Notes under the pieces: generated by a model
Database searches by the model: none
Told to the model about the DNA's origin: nothing
What the model saw: the letters and a program-made list of their open reading frames with translations, nothing else
Program-made: the position numbers and the translations under genes
Source of the DNA: Mantis religiosa
Lineage: Eukaryota > Arthropoda > Insecta > Mantodea > Mantidae
Direction: 5' to 3'
DNA length: 64,000 nt
NCBI GenBank assembly: GCA_030765055.1
Contig: CM060953.1
Coordinates: forward strand, 106,132,132-106,196,131
Shown: one piece after another, positions 36,181 through 46,620 of the stretch
Layout: every line of letters begins with the position of its first letter
How positions within the stretch are numbered: position 1 is the first letter of the stretch

Positions 36181-36850
36181 AGGGGATCTCTAATATCGCC
36201 AATCCCCTCACCCGCCTGACAGAGGAGCACCGACCTTATATGTGGACGGATGATGCCGGTCACTTTTCCAGCAACTGATGAACACCCTGTGCAGTGCTCA
36301 AATTTTGGGATTTCCACAACCAGGCGGCGTCGACACTGACGCCAGCGATCATTGCATTGGAGGCGTTCTAGCGTAAGTCCAGGACGGCATCAGCGGGTGA
36401 GAGCCTGCTATAGCAAGACGCTATCCAAGGCAGAGGAGAACTACTGCATCTCCCGGCGAGAGTTATTGGAGGTAGTAGAGACGTTGGAGCACTTCCATAA
36501 GTAGCTGTATCGTCAGCCATTCAATCTGAGGACTGACCATTCCGCCCTAACCTGGCTATTGTGCTTCAAGAACCTGGATGGCCAGACAGCACGTTGGGTC
36601 TAGAGGCTGCAGGGGTATGACTTCAGCTCTGAACATCGCAGAGCGAAGAGCCACAGCAACGCAGACGCCATGTTCCGAAGACTCTGTGCAGAAGAGTGCG
36701 ACCAGTGCACAAAAGTGGAAGAGAAGGAGCGTAGGCCTGAGGAGGGAGCAGCTGGCGGACGCACACTTGGGGTCACGCTTGACAGAATTGGAAGCAGGGA
36801 CAAGACCAACCTGGGAGGATATCGCACCGAGGAGCGTCACCTACAGGTCG
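36181..36850 (+). pseudogene. RNase H domain of Gypsy copy 1
   Basis: TDASDH, the first catalytic block, is at about 36335-36352. DHSALTWLL at about 36535-36561 and a HSNADAM motif at about 36653-36673 mark the C-terminal end. Stops at about 36370, 36403 and 36603. Sequence at 36690-36850 matches the linker kept in Gypsy copy 2 (LRREQLADA...). Confidence 0.8.
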
Positions 36851-38030
36851 TACTGAGCCCAATGTGACTCACTGAAGACAGGAGAGGGCGTGCTGTTCCG
36901 GGTATGGGAATCGCTTGTTGGGAAGACGCAGAGGGAGGAGTTGGTGCTACTTCTTGGTACTAAGGTCCAGGAAGTCTTGGAAGAAGTTTACGCCGGTACT
37001 TCAGGAGGACAGCCGGGAGCAAACCGGACGACCGACAAACTCCGACAGCGCTAATACTGGCAGAGGCTCCGAGCAGATGTTGAGAGATGGTGCCGTCAAT
37101 GTCATGCGTGCGCGGTGAGTCGCGGCCAACAGACTAGGAGCCGGGGTCGCATGCCGCAGTACAACGTCGGAGCACCTTTCGAAAGGAGCGACGTCAACAT
37201 TGCTGGACCATTCCCAGTATCCGACCGTGGCAACAAGTACCTGTTGGTGGTCGTAGACTGCTGCACCAAGTGGCCGGAGGTGTATACCTTCCCGAATCAG
37301 GAGGCAAATACAATCACAGACTGCCTTGTGGAGTAAGTGTTCTGCCGATTTAGGGTGCCGTTAGAGCTTCACAGCGACCAGGGCACCAAATTTGATTGCA
37401 ACCTCATGAAGGTGACACTATAAAGGCTCGGGGTGAACAGGACGCGCGCAACATCCCTACCTCTCCAGTCAGATGGCATGGTGGAGAGATACATCAACAC
37501 CTTAGAAGAGCACCTGAGGAATTTTATGGCCAGTCATCAACGAGACTGGGACGTCAGGGTGCCACTGTTCTTGCTGGCCTACCGCTCGTCTACACACGAC
37601 ACCATTGGGGTGACGCCAGCCAGCTTAATGATCGGCCGAGAGTTACGCCTCCCTTGTGATTTGGCTTTTAGAAGGCCCCCGGGCACAAAACAGCCAGCAA
37701 CCCAGGGTGCGGAGAACCTGGTGGACCACCTTCAGGACATGCATGAGATGGCTCGTCAAAATATCCATGAGGCGAGCGACCACATGAAGACCCGACTCGA
37801 TAGGCCTTGGCCAACAGCCAAGTTTCCAGCATGGTGACCTAGTCTGATTGTCCTGCCCGGACCAAGGGACGATGCAGGAAGCTACAGCAACCATGGCAAG
37901 GACCGTACCGGATGGTGAAGAGGTTTAACGACGTGGTCTACCGCCTCAAGAAAGTGCCCTGAGGGAAGATGCTGGTGGTACACCTGGATCGTCTGGCCCG
38001 GTACAATAGTGCTGTTCGGAACGACCAGCC
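36851..38030 (+). pseudogene. integrase of Gypsy copy 1
   Basis: A zinc-binding H2C2-like region lies at about 36960-37110 (WCRQCHAC near the end), then the catalytic core from 37115: MPQYNVGAPFERSDVNIAGP, KYLLVVVDCCTKWPEVY, then HSDQGTKF at about 37370-37393. The C-terminal half continues as DGMVERYINTLEEHLRN and LFLLAYRSSTHDTIGVTPA (37433-37837). A stop at 37336 and shifts near 37400 and 37835 break it. Confidence 0.85.
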
Positions 38031-38045
38031 TTGAGGAGGGAGCAG
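38031..38045 (+). promoter_or_regulatory. polypurine tract of Gypsy copy 1
   Basis: TTGAGGAGGGAGCAG directly precedes the 3' LTR. The same GAGGAGGGAGCAG stands before the 3' LTR of copy 2 (58519-58531 on minus). It would prime plus-strand DNA synthesis. Confidence 0.85.
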
Positions 38046-38348
38046 TGTCGCCAGGCCATTGTTAATTGGAGGCGGCGCGGCCAAGGAGATCAAAGGGATA
38101 CGTAGTGCAGTGTGTAGAGTAAAGCTCTAGAGTTCGCCTTTGTTCTAGCCGGCTCCCTAATTTTTGGCAAAATTTTGGAATGTTAGTAAACTATTAAAAG
38201 GCAACTCGTCCGGCAAAGATGAGTCAGTCGGTAATTGAACGCTTGCGGGTAAACGTCTGTGTTTGTTGACCTTATTTCTACGGAAATAAAGTGCAATTGT
38301 CTGTGTTTGAAACCTAGACTTTTGATTTCACGAACCCACAAAGTCACA
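38046..38348 (+). repeat. 3' LTR of Gypsy copy 1
   Basis: 303 bp, TGTCGCC...AAAGTCACA, with AATAAAG at about 38284-38290 as the polyadenylation signal. Its last 20 bases (CGAACCCACAAAGTCACA) are shared with the LTRs at 5962-6446, 17921-18317 and 59700-60251, although the upstream U3 parts differ. Confidence 0.9.
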
Positions 38349-38831
38349 ATATTTCACAATTGGTTTTTCTCCTGCAAGAAAATATAGAATAAAATAATTT
38401 CAGGGAATTTTTATTACTGATCAACCTGAAATGGATAGGAAATAAGGTTCTTACAATCAAATTGTGCTGAATCATTTGTAGACAAAGTCTTGTGAATCTA
38501 ACACCAGTATTTTATTCCTTCAGAGATAACATTTTTAATGCAGTGTTTCACACTTTGGCACTTATCACGTTGACATTCTGACAAAAGCTTAAATTCACAC
38601 ATTAGTCTAAAAGTTGTTCTCTGCTAATTTTTCCAAGAGTCGGTTTATACTATGCTCCACCACACTATAAGGCAACCCAGCGGATATTCTTCAGAATGAC
38701 GGCTATAAATTTCTTTTAAGCATTTTCAACATAACTTTTAAATATTTTAATTTAGCTTTGCAAAATTACGGAACTTAGAACTTTTATAAAGGGAGCTCTA
38801 TGTTTGGCCTTTATAAAGGATTAAAATTATC
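38349..38831. other. unique spacer between Gypsy element and palindrome
   Basis: AT-rich sequence with no feature seen. Confidence 0.5.
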
Positions 38832-38837
38832 ACTCTT
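38832..38837. repeat. left target-site duplication ACTCTT
   Basis: Six bases immediately outside the left end, repeated perfectly at 52925-52930. Six-bp duplications are the established signature of Polinton/Maverick integration. Confidence 0.85.
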
Positions 38838-38989
38838 AGTAGAATAGAAGAGAGCATTCCAGCGCAGACAAAAAAGGGCAAGATGGCGGTCATGCGTAAT
38901 CTATGTATTTAGGATATTTTGACAGTGTTTAGTAGACTGGTCAGCCCTCTTAATTTGCTGTAGATCATGATGCTAGGTCTTGAGGTATG

Positions 38990-39870
38990 ATCTGGGGGTT
39001 CTAGGGTTAAGAGCTGCAGGTGTTTCACAGGTAAAAGCTTCTGTTCTGGAGGTTAATAGCTGTAGGATTTAATGGTTTGGTCTTGAGGTATGATCTGAGG
39101 GTCTAGGGTTAAGAGCTTCAGGTTTTCACAGCTATTTTTCACTGTAGGTCTGGTAGGTTGAAAGCTGTAGGATTTAGAGTTTAGGTCTCAAGGTATGATC
39201 TAGGGGCTCTAGGGTTAAGAGTTGCAGGTGTTTCACAGGTAAAAGCTTCTGTTCTGGAGATTAATAGCTATAGGCTTCAGAGGTTAGGTCTTGAGGTATG
39301 ATCTGGGGCTCTAGGGTTAAGAGTTGCAGGTTTTCACAGGTAAGGCAGCTGGTCTGGGAGGTTAATAGCTGAAGGATTTAGTGGTTTGGTTTTGAGGTAT
39401 GAATTGGGGCTCTAGGGTTAAGAGTTGCAGGTTTCCACAGCTAGTTTTCACTGTTGGTCTGGTAGGTTGAAAGCTGTAGGATTTAGAGGTTAGGTCTTAA
39501 GGTATGATCTGGGGGGTTCTAGGGTTAAGAGTTGCAGGTGTTTCACAGGTAAAGGCTTCTGTTCTGGAGATTAATAGCTATAGGCTTCAGAGGTTAGGTC
39601 TTGAGGTATGATCTGGGGCTCTAGGGTTAAGAGTTGCAGGTTTTCACAGGTAAGGCTGCTGGTCTGGGAGGTTAATAGCTGTAGGATTTAGTGGTTTGGT
39701 CTTGAGTTATGATCTGGGGCTCTAGGGTTAAGAGTTGTAAGGCTCATAGCTAAAGGTTTTTGGTCAGGAGTATAAAGGCTGTAGGGTCTTATGGTTATGT
39801 TGTACGGGTTGAGGAATTGTGTTATGATTTTGAAGTTCAGGTTGCTAGTCCAGCGTCTAAAGGTTGTTAA
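38990..39870 (-). repeat. outer subterminal satellite, left arm
   Basis: About eight units of 101-108 bp with CTAGGGTTAAGAG at about 39001, 39107, 39210, 39312, 39413, 39521, 39622 and 39721. Units vary by substitutions and small indels, but each unit matches its mirror unit in the right arm better than it matches its neighbours. Confidence 0.9.
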
Positions 39871-40440
39871 TCTTGAGGCAAGCTCTACATGTATGCTTTC
39901 CTATTTCATCCTATTATAAACTAACCTAACCTAATATACTCCTTTGTTTTTGCCTTCTTTCACAATTCTTTAACCTAATTGTGTTTGATTTTGCCATCTG
40001 AGCTCTTTTCTTAAGCTGCTCTATGTTTACCGCCTCAACCTATCATAAGAATGTTTCTTTTGTCCTCTATCTAACCTATATCTTTTAAGCTCAACTATTT
40101 TTTTCATGGTAACTACTTGTATGCATGGTGTAAATTTCTTGAGGCAAGTCGATGTTAGAGCTGCAATAACTATCTTTACCACTGCTAGAAGTATATATGC
40201 TGACTATAGATCTTTATACAAGACATTTTTTAACCCTTTGTGTAACTGCTTCTGTTTTTTCCTGAACATTGTGGGTTTTTTTCGTTGCTACCTTCTCCAT
40301 GATTTCAAGAACTCTATTCCACTTTTATGTTTTGAGGTCTTATGCTATATCTTAGGCTTCGTGATTAAATCTTTTGATCTGAAAGGCTATGTATATTGGT
40401 TGAGGGGCTCGTCCCTTATTGGTCACATGCTTGTCTTGAG
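39871..40440 (-). repeat. middle segment of left arm with TTAGG-type run
   Basis: Unique in each arm. CTAACCTAACCTAATA at about 39905-39920 is a short stretch of the arthropod telomere repeat. A 159-codon plus frame at 40106-40585 crosses into the inner repeats; its partner in the right arm is 129 codons and the relic copy has no equivalent, so I do not call it a gene. Confidence 0.7.
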
Positions 40441-40775
40441 GTATGATCTTAGGGCCTTGAGAGTTAAAGGATGTAGGTCTCATAACTTAAGCTCGCAGGT
40501 CTTGAGGTTAAAGACCGTAGGGTTGGTGGTTAAGTCGTTTGGATTCGAGATTAGATCTATCGGTCTAGTGTTAAAGGCTGTATGATCTAGAGACTACGTG
40601 TTGAGGTATGATCTGAGAGCTCTAGAGTTAGGAGCTGTAAGCTTCATATCTAAAGGTTTAGAGCTGTGGGATCCAGAGGTTACGTATTAAGATATGATCC
40701 GGGAGCTCTAGGGTTAAGAGCCGTAGTTTTCATAGCTAAAAGGTTGACAGCTACAGATATCTTCGTTTCTGTTAG
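40441..40775 (-). repeat. inner repeat cluster, left arm
   Basis: About four degenerate units of about 80 bp containing TGAGGTATGATCT and GAGCTCTAG(A/G)GTTA blocks, the mirror of 50990-51330. Confidence 0.8.
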
Positions 40776-41304
40776 TGCTATATTTGCAATGGTCTAGATG
40801 TACAGTTTTCATACGGGTTTTCATGCAGATTGGTGTCTTCATACTCTTGTGTCTTTTTCAAGCTTTTCCCCATCTGCATCTTGTAATATTTCGTAATGCT
40901 GAACCAACTTTGTAATGCTATTTTCAAGCTTTTTCCGATGTTCTGAGGTTTTTGTGCATTTCAGGGATTCTTTTAGACCAAGTTCAGCGTCTTAAATCAT
41001 TTTATACTAATTCAAAGGTTTTCAAGGATATTTCAAATTATGAGGTAGTAGGTCCTTTTTTTTAAATTTACCTATTTAACATTAATTAAGGTGTGTTCAG
41101 TTGGCTTATGTAGTGAGGTAGACGCCCCTCGTCTTTTCTCTGGACTTGGGACCAGCGTCAGAATTTGTTTTCTGAACGGTAGACTTAACGCCTTCCTCTG
41201 CTCTTATTATTCAGGGTTTTTTCGTGTTTAGATGTCAGCTACGTACCAGAGTTTGTTGTTTCTGGGTATGGAAGTTGGTTTTTTCTGCTCTAGGGTTCCT
41301 TATT

Positions 41305-44300
41305 TCACTCACTGTTAACAACACGGTAATGTCCATGGGCATATGTAGATACTCCATCATCTACAATTACTCTCTTATCATCATGTGGAGATAGGGATAT
41401 TTTGTTCACTTCCACTGACGTAACATTATGTTGACGGGACATAATTAGGTTCATCGGCGTTCTTATGATTTCTCTGCTTTTAAGACAATCCACATAGTTC
41501 TCAAAGGTGATGTACTGTTTGATGGCACTATGCTTTATGCCCTTTATCTTCTTGATTACACCTCCATCGATGTCGAGTGCATACATCTTCGGTCTCAGTC
41601 CAACAAAACGATGAATGATTTTTCCATTGGCTTCATCTTTAAATTTTCCCAACACTTTCTTGTTTTTTGTAGAATGACATATGTGGTCGCTAGGATAATC
41701 AGCAGTATCCAGATGTTCCAGAAAACCTAACTTATCCTGGTATATATCTCTGGTAGTCACACGATGGATGAAAGAGTCAGTATCCATGTACATGAGCTTC
41801 AGATTTTCAAGTCCGTAATACGGCATTAGCACATCATAATGATACCGATACATCAAGGTCTTTGAGATATCCAGCACACACATCCCAATGTATATAGGCT
41901 TGTTGAAGACTATCTCCCGCGACGCCATGTGTACTGCCGCCAGATTAGGCCCATATATAGTTCTATCAATAAATGTAGGCTTAGCAACCAGCTTTTCCAA
42001 TGTCTTCCAATCGGTAACAAGTCGTATATTCAGTCGGTTTCTGATGTTTTCCATAGTTTTTCCAAACATGGCATTGTTAAAAAGTTTGTAAAGATCCTTC
42101 TCGAAATCATTTCTCGATCCCTGTCGTAGCCGGTTATTGAATTCCACATAAGGTTTTAACCAACATGACTGTTGAAATTGTAGCACCCTATGGATTTTAG
42201 TCAGTTGTAACCCATGACTAAGGGCCTGCTTCAAGGTCATATAATGCACCACATACTTAGTTCTTGATCCAAGGTGAGGAATTAATTTCTTTGTAGAAGA
42301 ACCCGTAGGCTTAATACACTCAGGCAGGAACGGTAAATCATTATGCAGGTCATGGAGTTCTGCAGGATATTGAAGGTCTACTTCTAAAATGTATCCGAGA
42401 GGGTCATCTTCTCTTAGTATTTCTAGGTTGATATCTTCAGGAGAAACCCACTTAAAATCCCCAAATGGTAGGGCGTGGCACATTGCCCAACCATATTGGT
42501 TATTCGCGTCCTCGTACGTAATATATTGTGAAGGCTTACTTGAGTCATATTCCTTCATGTAGTGGTTGTTCGCCTCTGCATACCGATGAGAAACTTGACA
42601 TAATCCTCCTCTTATACCTGCTTCAACCATGAGTAGCTGGTCATAATCCTGTAGTAATTCCAGTTCAATTCCTGTGTACAGCAGCATGGCATCCCATGTA
42701 AGTCCAGGTGATGTAAAATAATGTGCAGGATCAACTTTATGGGTTTTCAGGGTCTGCTCTCTGAATGTCTCAAACACATCTGTTAGTAGGAGGACATCCG
42801 AAGTTAAGTAGAGATCACTGTAGTCACCTAGCGTTTCAATGTTGAAGTGACTCCATATTGTTTTTGCATGCTCATACTCTGCATCACTAATTTCTTCTTT
42901 GTTTAACTTATTGTAGAATGCCTCCCTCGGAGGAATTTGTGTTTCACTCAAAACATCCCATGATGTGACGTAATCGTAGGGGAACACTCCCTTACGGCTC
43001 ATTAATTTGATCTTCTCTGCTCCAAAGTACTTCAGGGTTTCAGGATATGATGTCAGATTTTTTGCTAGTTTATCCAAGCTGGTACTAAGGAAACGGTAGG
43101 TATCTACAAAGCGGAGTTTAATGTCACCAACGTACTTGGAAAATGATATGTAACTTTCCTCGGAGCTAGGAATTACTTCTACTCTCTCGCTAGTGAAACC
43201 CAACTCTTTAACAATGAAATGAGAGTCATATCCACTCAGGTTATGCATGAAGACAGGAATATAATTAGGTATTTTACAGGTTAGATTACACTGATTATGT
43301 AGACTTCCTCGGTATTCACCAGTTATATGGTCATGGTCCCGTACTTTCCAGTTCTCAACGGTAAATTCTTTACCACATAAGTAACACTCTCTAGAGCATT
43401 CGAAAGACTTTTGCTGCTCATCTGTTAGTGTTAATGGAGCATAAGTTTTATAAACACTATTAATCTTCGTTGCAAGAGAAGTTACATACTCCATAAACTT
43501 CGCCGCTGCATCATAACCACGATACACGTAGGGTTCAGTAGGAAGACTGGTCTGCTGGCCTTCAATCGAGACCGAGGGTTTGGCATATACACAGAAACTC
43601 ATAGGGATATGATTCTGATATGGAGCTGTATAAGATGTTTCGGGATTAGAAGAACAGCTATGGTAAGGACTGAGAATGCTTTCAAAGTCAGCATAGATGA
43701 CATAAGGCAATTTCAGCATCCTTTCAATGTTTTTTAATCTAACGATAGACTTCTCCTTTGTTGGCATAACAATCCTGGCAACTCCGTGCCGATTGCATAT
43801 TTTTGTATGTTCCTTCAACTTCTGCAAGCCTCCTCGTCCATGCTGATCATCAAAGTGCGTGAAACAACGTTTGCAGGTGTAGATCTTTCCATTACGTTTA
43901 GTTTTCTGTTGATGAACAAGTTTTTCAAAATCCTTTATATAGACGTAATGTTGGCGTCCAGCAGCATCACTTAAAAGAAGCAAATCACGATGCTCAGCCA
44001 GTTCTTCATCGTTAACTTTCATAGGAAACACTTGATTCTTCTCATCCAGTCCGAAAACATTTATAGATATGTTATTCCCTCGTTCAAATTTCGGGATATC
44101 ACTCAAGCTCGTGGGAAATGAGACGCAGGTAAAGTCATATCTTTCTTGAAGATCCTTATACTTGCTAGTCCGTTGAGGATCCTTTTGAACGAACTTGGCA
44201 AGAACAGCATACATAAAACACTTCTCATCATCATAGTTCTGTGTATTTATACAAGCACCTTTAGCTCCAACAGTAGCCGGTAGAGGGATGTAACTGCTTC

Positions 44301-44898
44301 CTCGTAGTCCATTATTCTTGTTGATTCTAATACGCACACCATCAACAGCTAATAAAGCCCAGCTGCTTCCTTTAAGTTGACTTTCCTCCATTTCAGTACA
44401 AAGTTTCTTGAATTTCCTTTCCAAGATGGCGTTCAAGTCACTTTCTAAAAATATTGCTTGATTTTGCGTTTTAAAGGCTTTCTCAGTAGTGTCACCAACG
44501 GCATTAACAAACTTACACTCAGCCATGATGTTAATTTTCACACTTTTATGAATCCTTAGCTGCTTCTGAATGACTTGAATTATTCGCTGTTTTGATTCTT
44601 GGAGATATGTATTTAGATCTTGACATGTAGAGCACTGGATGAAATATGATTTCAGTCGATCCTGGAAAGCTGTTTCATACTCTACAATATCGTCTTCATC
44701 AGGCACCATTAAGAGCAATTTATGTTTGGTAGGCTCGATCTTGAGTTTCTTAGCAGCAATTATTCTCTCGCATCGTTCTTGATGCACATCTCTGCGATAT
44801 TCAGTACCATAAACTTCAGCACAATGTTTACAATGTTTACATTCATAACACAGATTCAAGGTCATCCAGGCGGCTCTATGTCTAGACATATGACGCAA
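41305..44898 (-). CDS. protein-primed type B DNA polymerase, left copy, N-terminally truncated
   Basis: 1197 codons, identical to the right copy from its second zinc finger onward apart from a 3-residue duplication (CKH) and three substitutions (Leu for Phe in the SIVR-KNIE segment, two Ser for Asn further on). The first 16 codons come from the central spacer and replace the first C2HC zinc finger of the right copy, so the ATG at 44898 is an accident of the junction. Exonuclease, HNH-like and polymerase motifs A-C are all intact. No promoter like that at 46614 precedes it. It may be an unexpressed duplicate or give a shortened enzyme. Family: DNA_pol_B_2, as in Polintons. Confidence 0.85.
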   Translation of the reverse strand: MRHMSRHRAAWMTLNLCYECKHCKHCAEVYGTEYRRDVHQERCERIIAAKKLKIEPTKHKLLLMVPDEDDIVEYETAFQDRLKSYFIQCSTCQDLNTYLQESKQRIIQVIQKQLRIHKSVKINIMAECKFVNAVGDTTEKAFKTQNQAIFLESDLNAILERKFKKLCTEMEESQLKGSSWALLAVDGVRIRINKNNGLRGSSYIPLPATVGAKGACINTQNYDDEKCFMYAVLAKFVQKDPQRTSKYKDLQERYDFTCVSFPTSLSDIPKFERGNNISINVFGLDEKNQVFPMKVNDEELAEHRDLLLLSDAAGRQHYVYIKDFEKLVHQQKTKRNGKIYTCKRCFTHFDDQHGRGGLQKLKEHTKICNRHGVARIVMPTKEKSIVRLKNIERMLKLPYVIYADFESILSPYHSCSSNPETSYTAPYQNHIPMSFCVYAKPSVSIEGQQTSLPTEPYVYRGYDAAAKFMEYVTSLATKINSVYKTYAPLTLTDEQQKSFECSRECYLCGKEFTVENWKVRDHDHITGEYRGSLHNQCNLTCKIPNYIPVFMHNLSGYDSHFIVKELGFTSERVEVIPSSEESYISFSKYVGDIKLRFVDTYRFLSTSLDKLAKNLTSYPETLKYFGAEKIKLMSRKGVFPYDYVTSWDVLSETQIPPREAFYNKLNKEEISDAEYEHAKTIWSHFNIETLGDYSDLYLTSDVLLLTDVFETFREQTLKTHKVDPAHYFTSPGLTWDAMLLYTGIELELLQDYDQLLMVEAGIRGGLCQVSHRYAEANNHYMKEYDSSKPSQYITYEDANNQYGWAMCHALPFGDFKWVSPEDINLEILREDDPLGYILEVDLQYPAELHDLHNDLPFLPECIKPTGSSTKKLIPHLGSRTKYVVHYMTLKQALSHGLQLTKIHRVLQFQQSCWLKPYVEFNNRLRQGSRNDFEKDLYKLFNNAMFGKTMENIRNRLNIRLVTDWKTLEKLVAKPTFIDRTIYGPNLAAVHMASREIVFNKPIYIGMCVLDISKTLMYRYHYDVLMPYYGLENLKLMYMDTDSFIHRVTTRDIYQDKLGFLEHLDTADYPSDHICHSTKNKKVLGKFKDEANGKIIHRFVGLRPKMYALDIDGGVIKKIKGIKHSAIKQYITFENYVDCLKSREIIRTPMNLIMSRQHNVTSVEVNKISLSPHDDKRVIVDDGVSTYAHGHYRVVNSE

Positions 44899-44919
44899 CG
44901 CCTGTCAATGCCATCCAGT

Positions 44920-44937
44920 AAGTAAACATGTTTACTT
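44920..44937. repeat. perfect 18-bp palindrome near the left junction
   Basis: AAGTAAACATGTTTACTT equals its own reverse complement, 72 bp inside the centre. Confidence 0.95.
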
Positions 44938-44988
44938 CCTAATTAACCTTGAATTGCCTCAGGAAACTAAATATATTTATCCCCTACT

Positions 44989-45128
44989 GCTTTTAGTGCA
45001 ACAACGAGCTAACCACCACCGTTTCTATCTATCACGCCTGAGGGCAGGTAGGTAAATTGCTTTTAGTGCAACAACGAGCTAACCACCATCGTTTCTATCT
45101 ATCACGCCTGAGGGCAGGTAGGTAAATT
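44989..45128 (+). repeat. 70-bp tandem duplication
   Basis: Units 44989-45058 and 45059-45128 differ at one base (ACCACCACC versus ACCACCATC). Near identity points to a recent duplication. Confidence 0.95.
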
Positions 45129-45129
45129 G

Positions 45130-45880
45130 TCCCAATCCTGGGTTCGACTCTCGCGCAAGTGAGCACTCTTAATACCGTTATAACTCTGAAACTAATTATG
45201 TGATCGGGTTCTAACAAACTATATAAATTTTATATAGTTAAGTGGTATCTGCTGGGTTTATACCGTATACCTGGAATCCTCGGTTCGAGTCCTAAATCGT
45301 TTAATTTGAATATCTCTGTGACCAATAGAACTAGAGCCCTGAAATAAACATTAACTTCATTGTTAATCATATGCTGACAATGTATAGTTCGAGGGTCCCT
45401 GGTTCGATTCCTGGATCAGTTAATCTGAATATCTCTGTAACCAATGTGTCTAGAGTGGTGAAATTAACTTTATATGGCGATACTGTTTGCGGTTAATCAC
45501 ATCCTATTATGTTTTAGCGGAGAAGATCCTTGGTTCGATTCCCGGCGTTCATCAAATTCCGTAATTGTGATCAATTTTGCGAGCTATTACACTTAGAATA
45601 GTGGCGTAAACCGTAGGTATTTTTATTTACGTATTCTTTGAATGTTTTATGGCTCCGTATCCTAGTGATCCATGGTTCGATTACCGGTTCAGTCGAAATA
45701 AATTGAATCTTAAATAACTCTTGAACTAATAATGGTAACGCAATGAAATAGCGTGTTCATTCATACCTTAGGGCTGATTTGCTGTTGAACTGGTGATTTA
45801 CACTTTACGATCATGGTTCGAATCTCAGCAGGATAATTTAAATAACTCTGAATATTAATGTTTTAGGTGTGTTGACAAGC
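45130..45880 (+). repeat. six-copy degenerate array with B-box-like cores
   Basis: Motifs fitting GGTTCGANTC start at 45141, 45282, 45401, 45532, 45674 and 45825, spaced 119-151 bp apart. Each is preceded by a C/T-rich base or two and followed by TTGAAT-ATCTCTG-AC(C/T)AAT-type sequence (for example 45307-45325 and 45424-45443). The motif equals the RNA polymerase III B box or tRNA T arm, yet no complete tRNA cloverleaf is apparent. It may be a decayed tRNA-related tandem array or a protein-binding array. Confidence 0.75.
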
Positions 45881-45889
45881 TCAACCCAT

Positions 45890-46230
45890 AAGATCATATA
45901 TCATGACCTGTCCCATGACCAAAAGGGATGAGGATCTCAAGCAATATACATAGACTTTCAAATCAAAAGACTTATTCATAAAGTTTAAGATATAAGCAAA
46001 AGACTCAACATAACAAGATGGATGAAATAATTGAACTTAAGAAAAGAGAAATGATGTCCATAGCAAAAACATAACTAGGTTAAAGATGGATCTAAAGGAA
46101 TCAGAACACGAGGTTGAGGATGAAGTGAAGGAGCCTAAGGACGCCCCTTAGATGAGTTAAACAGTGCAATAGATGAACTTGAGGAAAATAGAACTGCTAG
46201 GTTAAGATATGAGAAAAGAATCAAGAGCAC
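45890..46230 (+). repeat. diverged third copy of an arm segment
   Basis: Shares ATATACATAGACTTTCA, CAAAAGACTTATTCA, AAGATATAAGCA and AACATAACAAG with 51370-51430 of the right arm and 8070-8155 of the relic. It is in the right-arm orientation but is clearly diverged from both arms, so it predates the near-identical palindrome. Confidence 0.75.
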
Positions 46231-46453
46231 GTGGTTGAAGATGACGGAGAGGTGTCTACGGGTGGCAATGTAAGCTCCTAATGTAACTTTAAAACTAGAA
46301 GGCGTAGCTTAGTCGTGTTTATACTCGTTTGAATTGTCTAAATTTTATCTTCAAATCTAGTTATTTATTTCCTTTTTCAATTGTAATTTGTCTAATTTTT
46401 TCTCACATGTGAATTGTATAGTAGTTAAAGAGTAATCGAAAACTGGAAAATTA

Positions 46454-46605
46454 ATAGTTTTCTTTTAGGTTTTCTCCAATAGTAGAACCATCTTCGAACC
46501 CCTTTGGTAGCAAGATAATAGTTTTCTTTTAGGTTTTCTCCGATAGGAGCGCCACCTTCGAACCCCGGTATTGGTGGGAATGATGAAGTTTTCTTTTAGG
46601 TCGGC
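46454..46605 (+). repeat. 64-68 bp direct repeats upstream of the polymerase gene
   Basis: ATAGTTTTCTTTTAGG occurs at 46454 and 46518 (64 bp apart), with a shortened AAGTTTTCTTTTAGG at 46586. The first two units also share TTTTCTCC and CTTCGAACCCC. Their place just upstream of the TATA box suggests a regulatory array. Confidence 0.75.
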
Positions 46606-46613
46606 ATTAATTG

Positions 46614-46620
46614 TATAAAT
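46614..46620 (+). promoter_or_regulatory. TATA box of the right polymerase gene
   Basis: TATAAAT, 192 bp before the ATG at 46812, in otherwise mixed-composition DNA. A transcript starting about 30 bp downstream would have a leader of about 165 bases. The left gene has no counterpart because the centre is not duplicated. Confidence 0.5.

Larger units (their letters stand above)
33267..38348 (+). mobile_element. Ty3/Gypsy LTR retrotransposon copy 1, degenerate
   Basis: Plus-strand element with a truncated 5' LTR, gag, protease, RT, RNase H, integrase, polypurine tract and complete 3' LTR. All coding parts carry stops or shifts, and a SINE-B is nested at 34317-34562. Bases flanking the LTRs (AATAG before, ATATT after) do not match, so no target-site duplication remains. 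The domain order PR-RT-RH-IN and the LTR ends fit Gypsy (412-like) elements. Confidence 0.9.
38838..44848 (-). repeat. left arm of the palindrome
   Basis: Reverse complement of 46922-52924. Differences seen include a 9-bp duplication (AAACATTGT) near 44828, three amino-acid changes in the polymerase and a few silent or noncoding changes. By eye identity is above 99%. Homology stops sharply at the TTATGAATG block near 44848. Confidence 0.9.

Noticed and set aside
38990..39870. CRISPR-like array
   Set aside because: Units are about 105 bp with gradual divergence and no constant-repeat/unique-spacer alternation, in a eukaryotic element.
40106..40585. 159-codon frame in the left arm, with a 129-codon partner at 51176-51565
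   Set aside because: It runs through the repeat clusters antisense to the polymerase, its N-terminal part is not kept in frame in the other arm, and the aligned relic region (7880-8340) has no matching protein. Probably spurious.
41530..44925. Short plus-strand frames over the left polymerase (and minus-strand frames at 46824-50231)
   Set aside because: Antisense shadows of the polymerase gene. The same frames occur in both copies only because the DNA is duplicated.
45130..45880. True tRNA genes in the palindrome centre
   Set aside because: B-box-like cores are present, but I cannot find paired acceptor and anticodon stems or good A boxes at the right distance.
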